Positions 34,465 to 44,765 of a stretch of DNA of 57,437 nt are shown one piece after another (positions within the stretch are counted from its first letter, which is position 1; each line of letters begins with the position of its first letter). The notes below the pieces were generated by a model. That model was not told the origin of the DNA. It saw nothing but the letters and a program-made list of their open reading frames with translations, and made no database searches. Location of the stretch: assembly GCA_002710215.1 (NCBI GenBank), contig PAJQ01000034.1:76316-133752 (forward strand), written 5' to 3'. Origin of the DNA: Chloroflexota bacterium (GTDB lineage Bacteria; Chloroflexota; Dehalococcoidia; Lucifugimonadales; UBA3495). The translations under genes and the position numbers were made by a program.

Positions 34465-34968
34465 CTAAAGTTGATGCAGCCAAACCGTCCCCTTGGGTGG
34501 CTCGTCGATCAGCCGGAACTGGGGGAGGGTAAAGCCGTCTTCGCCGTCCAGAAAAGCCACTTCTACCCGCTTGCCGATGGCCACGTTCTCTTCTTTTTCC
34601 GGCTCCATGCTTTCGTCAACCAGGTTGGCGGTGATGCGGAGACCGTCATATTGATCAGGCTGTCCGCTTTGCTCGTCCAACTCCACCAATACAATGGCGA
34701 AAGGCGCCCAATCCCTGAAGCTGGGAACGACGGTGTGAGCTACGATCTGGTAGCTGTATATCGTACCTTTGCCACTGACCTGATTCCATTCCCAATGCAA
34801 CGACGTGCACCACGGACAGCCGGGACCAGGCTCCCCCCGCAGCAGACCGCAGTCCAGACATTTCTTCACCACCAATCGATGCTCGGCGGCTGCCTCGAAA
34901 TACCCTTTGTATTCGGTGTCAGCGTCCGAGATGTTGATCTGCTGTCCCCGGTATACATAGGAGGGCAT
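34465..34968 (-). CDS. DUF35 zinc-ribbon/OB-fold protein, thiolase partner
   Basis: This 167-residue protein has a rubredoxin-like zinc ribbon (CLDCG ... GPGCPWC) followed by an OB-fold (SGKGTIYSYQIVAHTV, FAIVLVELDE, GKRVEVAFLD). Family knowledge: DUF35 proteins bind thiolase-like enzymes, for example linking thiolase and HMG-CoA synthase in archaea or serving Ltp2 retro-aldolases. The thiolase-like gene lies four bases upstream on the same strand, so this is an obligate-looking pair. Confidence 0.9.
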   Translation of the reverse strand: MPSYVYRGQQINISDADTEYKGYFEAAAEHRLVVKKCLDCGLLRGEPGPGCPWCTSLHWEWNQVSGKGTIYSYQIVAHTVVPSFRDWAPFAIVLVELDEQSGQPDQYDGLRITANLVDESMEPEKEENVAIGKRVEVAFLDGEDGFTLPQFRLIDEPPKGTVWLHQL

Positions 34969-34972
34969 ATTT

Positions 34973-36193
34973 TCATCTCCTCATGATCAGGGAGCTACCC
35001 ACCGCCGGCGTGCCCCAACCCATGTTCATGCTTACTTCGGCATCCCTAACTTGGCGGCAATGGCCCTCCGAGTAGTCGTACGTGTGTACGCCTTCCAGGG
35101 CCTGGGGGCAATAGTCATCCACCGTGCCCCGCAACTGACGGACGTTTTCGATGACCATGTTCATGCCGTGGGTATATGCCTCGCACAGGTGGCCGCCGCT
35201 GGTGTTGTTAGGCCGCCGGCCGCCCAGATTGATTATTCCGCTCGTTACGTAGTCCTTTCCTTCCCCCTTCTCGCACCACCCGTAGTCCTCGAATTGGAGC
35301 AGGGCGGTGTAAGTGAAAGCGTCGTAACAACCGGTGACGTCCACATCGTCGTGGGTGACTCCCGCCAGTTCGAAAACCCTGGGACCGACGTAGTAGCCGG
35401 CCACCCGGCTAATGGGCCCGTGCTGGTAGTGGAAATCCCCGCCGGGCTTGGTCCCACGTCCTTGAACTCCCAAGATGTACACCGGTTTCTGCTTCAGGTC
35501 CCTCGCGCGCTCCGCTGAGGTGACTATCACGCAGGTGGCGTTGTCCGTTTCCAGGCAGCAGTCCAGCAGATGAGCCACCGGACGGATGATCCAACGGGAG
35601 TTCATTACATCTTCAACGGTCACTCGCTGCTTCATCAAGGCCTTGGGGTTGTTGCTGGCATGATTGCTGTGGGCCACTTTGATGTGGGCCAGGTCTTCGT
35701 TCTTGACGCCATATTCCATCATGTGGCGGGTGAAGGTGAAAGAGAACTGCTGAACGGCGCTGATCATGCCGTAAGGCCGCTTCAACAAGTCGATACCGGT
35801 AATGGGAGACGCGGCCCGAACCCCGGTGCCCCCGATGCGCATCTGGGAGTAGCCGTTCATCGACCGGAAGATGGCGACGGTATCGGCCATACCTGCTTCT
35901 ATGGCTCCCATGGCCAGGCCGACCAGGGCCTCGGTGCTGGAGCCGCCCCCGGAGCAGTCCATGTAGAAGTTGGGCCTTAAGCCCAGGTCGTACATTATGG
36001 ACGTAGACGGCGTCGAGTCACCGCCATGGTAGCTCAACATACCGTCCACGTCTTCCGGCTTGAGCCCCGCGTCGTTCATGGCGTTGCGGATGGCCTCGGC
36101 GCCCATGGCCCGGGTGGTGCGGTTGGAGCCCCGGCTAAACTCGGTTTCGCCGACCCCGGCGATGCAGTACTTACCTCTCAAGCTAGTGTTCAC
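34973..36193 (-). CDS. Thiolase-like protein, DUF35-associated
   Basis: This 406-residue protein has thiolase/SCP2-like stretches: YCIAGVGETEFSRGS, GGGSSTEALVGLAMGAIEAG, VTGCYDAFTYTALLQFED and NTSGGHLCEAYTHGMN. GTG at 36193 is chosen because GGGAGG lies just upstream. The loop equivalent to the HDCF/NEAF motif is CYDAF, with Ala where the paralogue at 46320 has TGA. The canonical nucleophilic Cys before GSS is also absent, so it may be a lipid-transfer/Ltp2-type aldolase rather than a Claisen thiolase. Confidence 0.88.
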   Translation of the reverse strand: MNTSLRGKYCIAGVGETEFSRGSNRTTRAMGAEAIRNAMNDAGLKPEDVDGMLSYHGGDSTPSTSIMYDLGLRPNFYMDCSGGGSSTEALVGLAMGAIEAGMADTVAIFRSMNGYSQMRIGGTGVRAASPITGIDLLKRPYGMISAVQQFSFTFTRHMMEYGVKNEDLAHIKVAHSNHASNNPKALMKQRVTVEDVMNSRWIIRPVAHLLDCCLETDNATCVIVTSAERARDLKQKPVYILGVQGRGTKPGGDFHYQHGPISRVAGYYVGPRVFELAGVTHDDVDVTGCYDAFTYTALLQFEDYGWCEKGEGKDYVTSGIINLGGRRPNNTSGGHLCEAYTHGMNMVIENVRQLRGTVDDYCPQALEGVHTYDYSEGHCRQVRDAEVSMNMGWGTPAVGSSLIMRR

Positions 36194-36332
36194 GTGGCCT
36201 CCCTTCCGTGGGCCCCTGTGTGGCCTACGTTCGGCCTGACAGAGGACAACGGGCCGTTTCCTTCCCAAGCAAGTCTCAGAGTAACTGACGAAATCGCCTG
36301 GCAAAATCCCGGACGAACATTGAAGATAATTT

Positions 36333-36842
36333 TCAAACGTCGTTGAACTCTGGCTGATACCTCACGATGCCGCTTCTTCCGTTCAATGCTCCTTCTCGTA
36401 GCTCCATCACCATGAATGCCTCGTCCGGGACGTCAAATTCGCATCGGATGCCCACGCTCTTCGCCGTCTTGAAGCCGAACCTGGGGTAGTAGTTGGGGTG
36501 ACCCAGGACAACTGCGATTTCATACCCGGCATCGGTGCATTTACGGAGCCCGGTCTTGACTAATTCAGACCCGATTCCACTGTTTTGAAGGGCTGGTGCT
36601 ACCGCCATTGGCCCAAGACCTAAGGCATTGAAGCTGCTTCCTTCTGAATTGACGGTGACGGGAGAAAACAGTATGTGTCCCACCACTTGATCACTTCGGA
36701 CTGCAACCAGAGATAACGTTATCGCTCCCCGCTGCCGAAGGACATCAACCAGTCGAGCTTCATCTTCTTTCCCAAAGGCCTCCGCCAAAAGCCGGCGTAT
36801 GGCTGGAGAGTCCTCCGGTCTTTCCCTACGAATAGTTACCAC
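36333..36842 (-). CDS. GNAT-family N-acetyltransferase
   Basis: This 169-residue protein resembles the YhbS-like GNAT group: VTIRRERPEDSPAIRRLLAEAF, VGHILFSPVTVN, LGLGPMAVAPALQNSGIGSELVK (the acetyl-CoA pyrophosphate loop QNSGIG), and VVLGHPNYYPRFGF. Substrate unknown. Independent gene on the minus strand between the thiolase-like and radical-SAM-like genes. Confidence 0.9.
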   Translation of the reverse strand: MVTIRRERPEDSPAIRRLLAEAFGKEDEARLVDVLRQRGAITLSLVAVRSDQVVGHILFSPVTVNSEGSSFNALGLGPMAVAPALQNSGIGSELVKTGLRKCTDAGYEIAVVLGHPNYYPRFGFKTAKSVGIRCEFDVPDEAFMVMELREGALNGRSGIVRYQPEFNDV

Positions 36843-36875
36843 TATAGTCCGTCTTCTTTTGAGCGGAATTTAACC

Positions 36876-38168
36876 CTACAGCAAGTTCCAACGCGGGTTC
36901 TTGGCGGCTTCTTCTTTCATATAGTCGACAATCCAGTCCCGCACATTTTCCTCTACGTAGATTGTGGGACGGATCAACTCGGATTCGTCGGAGATCAGTC
37001 CTTCCTTGATCGCGGTAGCTACCAAAGGCGAGCCGGGCAGGACCGGGCTTCCGATGCGGAGGTTGGCCATGGCCGGCTTGATGGAATGCAAAAACGCCAG
37101 CTTATCGGCCACCGTTTGCTCGGTTTCCCCCACCTCGCCGAAGCTCTGGGCGATGGTGTAATGGAGGTCTCCCTCTTCGCACATGGCGCAAACCTGGCGT
37201 AGAGGCTCCAGACGTTCGCCTAGGGTCTCACCGTCGTGCAGGTCTCCCCTGATGCCTCCCATGATTACCAGGGCGCACCCGGACTGCTTCATCAGCCCGA
37301 CAATCTCGGCGTCGCAGCTAAAGGGGGCCAGACAAGTATTCCAGTTCAGTTTAAGGTCTGCCTCCAGAAAAGCGTGGCAGAGTGCCTTGGCGTGGTCCAA
37401 AGGAATGTTGAAGCCGTTGTCTATGAAGAACACTTTCCGCAGACCGAACTTCTCTTCCATCTCCTTAACTTCGCTGACTACTTCATCAATGGGCCGGATG
37501 ACCCGCCAATCGGGCTCTTTCACTTGACCGTTGGAATCCGGCGTTGGGTAGGCGAAGTCGCCCAGCTTGGTCAAGACGCCGATGCCGAAACCCGCCTTGG
37601 TGTACTTTTCCATGTCCAGGTCTTCCAACCTCGGCGGCTTGTTGAAACCTGATTTGGCGCGGACCCCGTTGAATACCACCTCTCCGTTTTCCCGGTACAC
37701 CAACCCGGACAGATGCCCGTAAGAGCTGTTGGAATCCAGCAGATCGGCCAGCTCGGCAAAAGTTTCGCCTCCATCCCCGGCGATCCCCAGATCCGGACCC
37801 ATGTAGGCGAAACACTCTTTAGGCAGGAAGTTGAACGCCGGCCCGCCGACGACGATCTTGGCCGGGGAAAGGCTGCGAACCTTGTCGATGACCTCTTTAG
37901 AGGTAGGCAGGGCCCATTGGGGGTCGATATAGCTGTGATTGCCCAGATTGCGGATGGATATGCCCACCATCTCCGGCTGAAACTCCTTGACCGTGTTCTC
38001 CACATCGGCCAAATAGTCTTCGGAGAACATCAAGTCTAAAACCTTAAGGCTGTGCCGGTCCTGGTCTAAATGGCCGGCCACGTAGGCCAAACCGATGGGC
38101 AAGGGCCGGGCGTCCATGCGGCTCATCAGCCGGTGGTGGCGATTGGTGGCAATCAATAAGACTCTCAT
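36876..38168 (-). CDS. B12-binding/radical-SAM-like protein lacking the CxxxCxxC motif
   Basis: This 430-residue protein has a cobalamin-binding-like Rossmann domain (LPIGLAYVAGHLDQDRH, VGISIRNLGNHS, IVVGGPAFNFLPKECF, GIAGDGGETFAEL) and a C-terminal TIM-barrel-like region with the VIRPIDEVVSEVKEMEEKFG and VFFIDNGFN pattern of radical SAM methyltransferase-like enzymes. Where those enzymes have TKRGCPxxCxYC, this protein reads GVLTKLGDFAYPTPDSNG with no cysteine. It therefore cannot bind the usual [4Fe-4S] cluster there. Function unknown; it may be a degenerate or repurposed enzyme. ATG at 38168. Confidence 0.75.
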   Translation of the reverse strand: MRVLLIATNRHHRLMSRMDARPLPIGLAYVAGHLDQDRHSLKVLDLMFSEDYLADVENTVKEFQPEMVGISIRNLGNHSYIDPQWALPTSKEVIDKVRSLSPAKIVVGGPAFNFLPKECFAYMGPDLGIAGDGGETFAELADLLDSNSSYGHLSGLVYRENGEVVFNGVRAKSGFNKPPRLEDLDMEKYTKAGFGIGVLTKLGDFAYPTPDSNGQVKEPDWRVIRPIDEVVSEVKEMEEKFGLRKVFFIDNGFNIPLDHAKALCHAFLEADLKLNWNTCLAPFSCDAEIVGLMKQSGCALVIMGGIRGDLHDGETLGERLEPLRQVCAMCEEGDLHYTIAQSFGEVGETEQTVADKLAFLHSIKPAMANLRIGSPVLPGSPLVATAIKEGLISDESELIRPTIYVEENVRDWIVDYMKEEAAKNPRWNLL

Positions 38169-38295
38169 TCATCTCTCCAACTGGGGGGATGGGGTTGGAC
38201 GAATTGATAATATCGCCCCTGGATTATCGTCCGTATTATCTTCTAATGAGGTTTGTTTGACAATCGGGGAGTGATTGAGATCGAAACTCGAAATC

Positions 38296-41200
38296 TCAAG
38301 CTTTTAATATCTCTTGCCGTGACACAACCCGCCGCATCAAGGGCTTCATACCCAGTTCGCTAGAGATCGAAAGAGACTCTTCCAATAAAGCGATGGCCTT
38401 GGCTCGGTCGCCCTCACCGTTACGCTGAAGAATGGTGTCGGCATAGTCGCAGCAGGTCCACGCCAACTCGGGCCGGTACCCCGCTTTGCGGCAGAAAGCC
38501 AGTGCGTCCTCGAAGTGGCCCGGTCGCCTGGTTCCAGTCGCCTGTAGTTTTGCTCAGAAGACCGAGGACGCGGTCTACCGAGACGACGGAGTCAGCAAGA
38601 ATTGTGCCTGAATGCGGCTGCAATACATCGCGATAATCAACCGTCTTGCTCCGTCGTCCTTGAAAACTGCTACCATCGCCCGCGCGCATGTGGCCGCGAT
38701 CGTGACAGAGTTAGTGGCATACGGTGACGCTAGAACAGCTTCGGAGGCCAGATCGGCCAAACCCAATCGCTCCCCGGTACCTGAAAGACGCGCGGCTAGC
38801 GCTATTGCCACGGCTAAGTACGCGGTGTCTAGTGTCGGACCAGGCGAGGTGATGTACATCACCTCCTCCAACCGGCCCAAGTAACTCCCCGCTTGAGCGA
38901 AATCGCCTTCTTCGTATTCCAGCATTATTCGGTGAAGCAGCAGGCGTGCATCCGAAGAGGAAACCGCAAACGCCCGGTCACTAAGTTCACGAGCAACCGT
39001 CCAGTCTCCCATCAGGAACGCCATTCTCATCTTTATAAGAATCCCGTTTAGAATAAAAAATGTGTCTCCGAGTTTTTGTGCTGGTGCCGCAATCCTTGAC
39101 CCATGATAATCAGCCGCTTCAGGGTCGCCAAAATCTAGGAGCTGGCTTCCCGCTTGTTGATGAGCATCGGCTTCTGCGGCGATATTATCAGCACGAGAGG
39201 CTAGCTCAAGAGCTAACAGACTCTTGTCTAGGGCGGCCTGAGGCCGCCCTTGGTGCCTGTCGACACGAGCGAAGTTGCATAACGTATGCATCTCCAGTAC
39301 CGTATCCCCTCGCTGCCTGGCTATGGCCAATGCCCGATTTAAGGCGATCTGCGCGCCGTTGTCGTCACCCTCTTGGATGCCCAGTGCCAGGCCATAGTCG
39401 GACAGGAGGCGGCCCTCCTCTTGGAAATCTGGTGGCATCAGCTCAATCGCACGCTCAAGCATCTGGGCTCTACCTGAGCGGCGACCGATCCCTATACCCA
39501 TGATTGGATAGCTCACTATCGCCAAAGCGCGGTCCACGTCCATAGCGTCGGCGTAATAGTCAAAGGCACGGGCTATCGTATCGATCGCTTCCCGAATACG
39601 GTATAAAGGGAGCACACCTCCAAGAGCCCGGCCCAAACCGAATAGAAGCTCTGCGGACTCGGCATCCGTGGCAGGTTCGGGAGCGGTCAAGGACACTCGT
39701 TCCGATTCCAAGGCCCGTTGAAAGTGAAATCTGGCCTCCTCCCAAGCGTAAACCGACAGTTCTCGTTCACCAGCCAACTGGGAGTACTTTACTAGCTTTC
39801 CGATAACCAGCGACGGGTCGGCCTGGGCGAAGTGATGGGCCAGCAATTCTGGCTCTGTCTCAGCAACATCTTGGAATTGCTCTTCCAACACCAACCCTAC
39901 CTTCTGGTGATATTCCTGCCTGTTGCTTCTTAACAGTGATTCATAGGCTGCGTCCCGAATCAAAAAATGTTTGAACGTGTAATTTGCATCCGGCGGCAAG
40001 CCCCTCTGATATAGGAACTCCGCGTCGACCAACTGTTGAAGGTGGCTGCCCAATAATTTCTCTCCTAGAGGCGAAACAGCTTTGATCAACTCGTAAGTAA
40101 ACTCCCGGCCGAGAACAGCTCCAAGTTGCGCTATCTCGCGGGCCGAAGACAACCGGTCCAGCCGGGCAGTCAGAGAGTCCTGTAGTGTGGAAGGTATCGC
40201 CAGCGGCGCCAGCGGGCCCGCTAGTTCGTAATGGTCGCCGACCTCTGTAAGAAGATCGGACTCCAACAACATGCGGGTCAGCTCCTCGACGAAGATGGGT
40301 ACTCCGTCGCTCTTAGCAGCCACTTGGCTCAGAATCTCCTGCGGCAGTGTCCTACCACCGGTTAGACGGCCAATCATCTCGCTCGTCAGCCTTCGGGTCA
40401 GCCTGCTTAGCATAATCGGAGTCACGTAGGCGCGGGTTGGCCAAGGTGGGGTGAAATCGGGGCGGGAGATAAGCAATGCCAAGACATTGGTGGTTGGGAC
40501 CTGGTCTAGCAGAAGCCCAAGTATGGCGAGAGTAGATGGGTCGGCCCAGTGCAGGTCCTCCACAATGAGAAATACGCGCCAATTCTCGGAAGTGTCCAGC
40601 AGGAGCGCAACTAACAACCCACGTGTTCGCTCTCTTTCCACTTCAGGGCTCATCGCAAGGGGAGGGAACCGTTCGGCCAGGGGGACCGATAGCAATCCAG
40701 CAAGTAGGGACACTCCTTCCGATGGAGGGAAATCGACTTTGGCCAAGGCACTTTCCAGCTTGCTCAATCTTTCATCAGCAGAATCATCCCGTTCGAATCC
40801 CAGCCAACGTTCCACGTGTTCTAAAACAGGATGCAACGCACTATTTTGATGGTACGCAGAGCAACGGAGCTGCCGGTGGGTATGTGGTTCTTTGGCCAGC
40901 CGCTCAGTTACTCCCTCTACCAAGCGCGATTTACCGATCCCCGCTTCCCCGCTGAGCAGCACAACCTGTCCCAAGCCTTCTTGGGCCTGCTCCCACCGGT
41001 CCAGAAGCAGTCCCACTTCCTGCTCACGGCCTACCAGCGGGGTGAGTTGAGCAGCGGTGGCTACATCGAAGCGAGTCTGAGCGCCACTCTCCGAGAGAAC
41101 GGCGAACAGCTCCATGGCGTCGGAGATTCCTTTGAGGTAGTGGAACCCTAGAGAATCGCAGACAAAGAACCCTTGAACGAGGTTGGCGGTGATGTCGCTG

Positions 41201-41871
41201 ATCACTATAGAGTTGGGTTCCGCGGCCTCTTGCAGCCTGGCGGCGATGTTGGGTGTCTCACCCACAATAGCTAGTGATTCGACGGAATCGCCACTTCCCA
41301 TCTCTCCGGCAACCACCAAGCCGGTGTGGACGCCTATCCGTACGCCCAGTTCCTGGTCTTTGTCCACTTTGAGCTTAATATTAAGGTGGTCGATATCCTC
41401 AAGAATTGCCAGACCAGCCCGGACCGCCCGCTGGGGGTCGTCCTCGTGGGCTTGAGGGTAGCCGAAGTAGATTAGGAGTCCATCGCCCAGGTATTTGGCT
41501 ACGTAGCCGTCGAATCGAGCCACAGCGGCCCCACAAACCTCCTGGTAACCGCGGATGACGTCCCTAAGTTCTTCGGGGTCGAGTTTCTGGGACAGGGCCG
41601 TGGAGCCTTGCAGGTCGCAGAACATGACGGTGAGTTGGCGGCGCTCGGCTTGCGGTACGCCTAAAGAAGTGGGTGTCACCGTAGGGTCATCTAAAGACCC
41701 TACGGCACGTTCCACGGCCTCAATGAGCGCAGTACCATCGAGATTGCCTGGGTCCAGGGCTAACACCGATTGGGCGTGATCCCGGACCACATCCCAATCG
41801 TGGTGGGAGATCGCATCCTCGGCCTCATCCAATAGATGCTCAATTCGTTTGCGGAGGCGTTCTGTTGCCAT
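38296..41871 (-). pseudogene. Class III cyclase-AAA ATPase-TPR protein, frameshifted near the 3' end
   Basis: ATG at 41871 opens a protein with a short helical start, a class III nucleotide cyclase domain (TVMFCDLQGSTALSQKL with a metal Asp, KYLGDGLLIYFGYP, then transition-state Asn/Arg in NIAARLQ), an AAA/STAND ATPase (LLSGEAGIGKSRLVEG, VEDLHWADPST) and TPR-like repeats. The main frame stops at 38575, but the natural C-terminus continues in other frames: DRVLGLLSKTTGDWNQATG (about 38630-38520), then HFEDALAFCRKAGYRPELAW through SRQEILKA, stopping at 38296. Two frameshifts, near 38635 and 38516, explain this. The cyclase core is intact, so a shortened active protein is possible; assembly error is another explanation. 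Confidence 0.8.
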
Positions 41872-42024
41872 GATGGAGATATTACGTCGGAGACAGGGGC
41901 TTTGTCCACGAACAAGACCACGGCCCGCCGGGACGATTTGCCATGGATCGGCACGGCTCGACTCCAGATACCGATGGCGCTCCGACATCGCCGCTAGATA
42001 TGTGCAGCTACTGATAGCCACTTG

Positions 42025-42053
42025 TTGACAGTGGGAAGAGGCGGGGCTACACT
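42025..42053 (+). promoter_or_regulatory. Promoter of the CoA-transferase/thiolase operon
   Basis: TTGACA, 17-base spacer, TACACT, about 100 bases before the ATG at 42151 and in the divergent region with the cyclase gene. Confidence 0.5.
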
Positions 42054-42150
42054 CCCAACGATCGCCTTGGTCACCCGGTTTTTAGACTTGCTTCTGCAAA
42101 AAAAATCCGCGCTAACCTTATTCATTCACATCTGCAAGGAGGCCTCCAAC

Positions 42151-43479
42151 ATGAGCTTGCCCCGTCCGTTAGAGGGAATCCGGGTGGTGGACTTCACCTG
42201 GGTTAGGGCCGGACCTTGGGCCGCCCGTTGGCTCGGCACATTTGGGGCCGAAGTTATCAAGGTAGAGTGGCCGGAAAATCTGGACATCCTGCGCATGAAC
42301 CGGTTCACCGTCCCCACCGGGGTGGAACCCGGACCCAACTCCACGGGCCAGTTCGCCGACACCAACGCCAACAAACGGGGCATCACCCTCAACGTTCGAA
42401 CTCCCAAGGGGCTTGAGGTCATAAAGAAGCTCATCGCGGTTTCCGACGTCGTCATCGAAAACTTCAGCTCCCGAATCATGCAGCGGTTTGGCCTAGGCTA
42501 CGACGTATTGAAACAGATCAAGCCCGACATCGTTTACATCTCCATGGCCGGCTTCGGCCAGACCGGACGGCATCACAATTACGGCACCATGGGTCCGGCG
42601 GCCCAGGCTTTATCCGGACTGACCTTTCTGTCCGGCCTGCCCGGCGTGCCCCCGGCCGGTTGGGGATGGTCTTACTTGGACGATACCGGCGGAATGTATG
42701 GGGCCATGTGCGCCTTGACCGCCCTGCGTCACCGTAACGCCACCGGCAAGGGACAGCACGTAGACCTGTCCCAGATGATTACCGGCATAACATTGACCGG
42801 TTCCGCTTTCTTGGACAAAACCGTCAACGGCCGCCAGGCCCGCCGCGAAGGGTATCCCCCCGGCAACCGAACCACCTGGCCCGGCGCGCCCGTCACCAAC
42901 AACTACCGGGGACCCACGGTGGCCCCCCATAACGGATACCGCACCAAGGGCGGCGGCTACAACGACTGGTGCGTCATCGCCTGCTTCTCCAACCAGGAGT
43001 GGAAGAATCTGGTCAAATTGATGGGGTCGCCCTCGTGGGCGGACGACTCCAGGTTCGACACGTTGAACGGACGCCTCGAACACCAAGAGGAAATAGACCG
43101 GGGCATCGAATCCTGGACTAAGACCTTGGAGAAGTACGAGTTGGCGGACAAATGCCAGGCAGACGGCGTGCGGGCTATGCCGGTGCAGAGCTCCGAAGAC
43201 CGTGTGGAGCACGATCCACAACTAAGAGACCGGGGCATGTACACTGAGATGGACCACCCCATGTTAGGACGATGGAAATTCCAGAACGCCCCGTTCAAGT
43301 TATCCGGTTCGCCGCCGGAGATGCACCGGCCTCCTCCCATGATCGGTCAGCACAATCGTGAAGTCATGGAGGAGCTACTGGGCCTCAGCCATCACGAACT
43401 TGAAGATGGTTATAAGGACGGCACTTTTTGGCCTGAAGAGATGCCCATGTACCCCTACGTTGAGGAGGCCTTGAAGTGA
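42151..43479 (+). CDS. CaiB/BaiF family III CoA transferase (operon gene 1)
   Basis: This 442-residue class III CoA transferase has LEGIRVVDFTWVRAGPWAAR, FGAEVIKVEWPENLD, NKRGITLNVRTPKG, VVIENFSSRIMQRFGLGYD and ISMAGFGQTGRHHNYGTM. ATG at 42151 is preceded by AAGGAGG; the longer frame from 42022 is upstream noise. These enzymes move CoA between carboxylic acids through an aspartyl-CoA intermediate. It overlaps the next CoA transferase by four bases (GTGA), so the two probably form a heteromer. Confidence 0.94.
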   Translation: MSLPRPLEGIRVVDFTWVRAGPWAARWLGTFGAEVIKVEWPENLDILRMNRFTVPTGVEPGPNSTGQFADTNANKRGITLNVRTPKGLEVIKKLIAVSDVVIENFSSRIMQRFGLGYDVLKQIKPDIVYISMAGFGQTGRHHNYGTMGPAAQALSGLTFLSGLPGVPPAGWGWSYLDDTGGMYGAMCALTALRHRNATGKGQHVDLSQMITGITLTGSAFLDKTVNGRQARREGYPPGNRTTWPGAPVTNNYRGPTVAPHNGYRTKGGGYNDWCVIACFSNQEWKNLVKLMGSPSWADDSRFDTLNGRLEHQEEIDRGIESWTKTLEKYELADKCQADGVRAMPVQSSEDRVEHDPQLRDRGMYTEMDHPMLGRWKFQNAPFKLSGSPPEMHRPPPMIGQHNREVMEELLGLSHHELEDGYKDGTFWPEEMPMYPYVEEALK

Positions 43480-44753
43480 CCAACAATGTCTCACCCAACC
43501 CGGCCGCACTAGCCGGACCATTGTCGGGGCTTAGAGTCCTAGAACTGGCCGACGAAAAAGGCCAATTCTGCGGCAAGTTAATGGGAGACTTGGGCGCCGA
43601 CGTAATCAAGATCGAGCCCCGAGGTGGGCAGAACACCCGCTCCGTAGGCCCTTTTTACAAAGACATCCCCCACCAGGACCGTAGCCTTTCTTTCTGGCAT
43701 TACAACACTTCCAAACGGGGCATCACCCTGAATTTGGAATCAACGGAAGGGCGGGAGTTGTTCCGCCGCCTAACGGCCACCGCGGACATAGTTCTAGAAA
43801 CCTTCCCTCCCGGCTACCTTCCCGCGCTGGGTTTGGGATACAAAGACCTGGCCTCTGGGAACCCCGGTTTAATCGTGTGCTCATTGACGCCATTCGGGCA
43901 GACGGGACCGTGGCGCGACTATCTCACCTGCGATCTGGCCCACCTGGCGGCGGGCGGTCAAATGGCATCTTCGGGATACGACGCCGACGATGTCGCCGAC
44001 GCGCCGCCCATCGCCCCCGGCGGCGGCAACGCCTGGCACATCGGCAGCCACTACGCCTACATGGGTATCATGGCCGCTCTTTTTTACCGGGATGCCAGCG
44101 GCGAAGGCCAGTACATCGACGCTTCGGTCCACGAAGCCTGCGCCCTGACCACCGAGGGGGCCATCGCCATATATCTCTCAACCGGTGAGGTGGTGCAACG
44201 CCATACCGGCCGCCACGCCTCTCCCGATAACTCAGTCAAGATTCAACTGCCCACCCAGGACGGCGGCTGGGTCAACGTCACCCGGTCCGGTTCGGCTCTC
44301 AATCCGGCCCGTTTGCGCCGGTTGGCCGAATGGATGGACGAGCACGGCCTGGCGCAGGACCTGCTGGACGAAAAATACCAAGACCTGGCGACGGTCCAGG
44401 CGGACGCCCGGCACACCACCGATGTGCTCGCCAACTTTTTCGCCAACATGCCCCAAGAGGATCTATGGACCGGCGGTCAGGAGAGGGACTTCCCTTGGGG
44501 AGCGATCCGGACGATGGACGAGATCATGGGAGACCCGCATTTGGAAGACCGGGGTTTCTTCGTGGAAGTGGAACACCCGGAACTGGGCCAAAGCTTTACC
44601 TATCCTGGCGCGGCGGCGATCTACAACGGGTCACCCTGGGCCATCTCCCGCCGCGCCCCGTTGATCGGCGAGCACAACGAGGAGATCTTTTGCGGGGAAC
44701 TGGCGCTCAGTAAGGGAGAACTTACCCTGTTGGCGGAATCCGGAGTGATTTAA
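43476..44753 (+). CDS. CaiB/BaiF family III CoA transferase (operon gene 2)
   Basis: This 425-residue member starts with GTG overlapping the previous stop. Motifs: LSGLRVLELADEKGQFCGK, LGADVIKIEPRGG, TSKRGITLNLESTEG, IVLETFPPGYLPALGLGY, CSLTPFGQTGPWRDYLTCD. It is more divergent at the N-terminus than gene 1. Paired family III subunits of this type are known from succinyl-CoA:benzylsuccinate and related transferases. Substrate not predictable. Confidence 0.93.
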   Translation: MTNNVSPNPAALAGPLSGLRVLELADEKGQFCGKLMGDLGADVIKIEPRGGQNTRSVGPFYKDIPHQDRSLSFWHYNTSKRGITLNLESTEGRELFRRLTATADIVLETFPPGYLPALGLGYKDLASGNPGLIVCSLTPFGQTGPWRDYLTCDLAHLAAGGQMASSGYDADDVADAPPIAPGGGNAWHIGSHYAYMGIMAALFYRDASGEGQYIDASVHEACALTTEGAIAIYLSTGEVVQRHTGRHASPDNSVKIQLPTQDGGWVNVTRSGSALNPARLRRLAEWMDEHGLAQDLLDEKYQDLATVQADARHTTDVLANFFANMPQEDLWTGGQERDFPWGAIRTMDEIMGDPHLEDRGFFVEVEHPELGQSFTYPGAAAIYNGSPWAISRRAPLIGEHNEEIFCGELALSKGELTLLAESGVI

Positions 44754-44765
44754 AGGGGTAGCAAG

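Noticed and set aside
38420-38689. Separate 89-residue gene in this frame
   Set aside because: Its middle (DRVLGLLSKTTGDW) is the missing piece of the cyclase/TPR protein; it is a frameshift fragment, not an independent gene.
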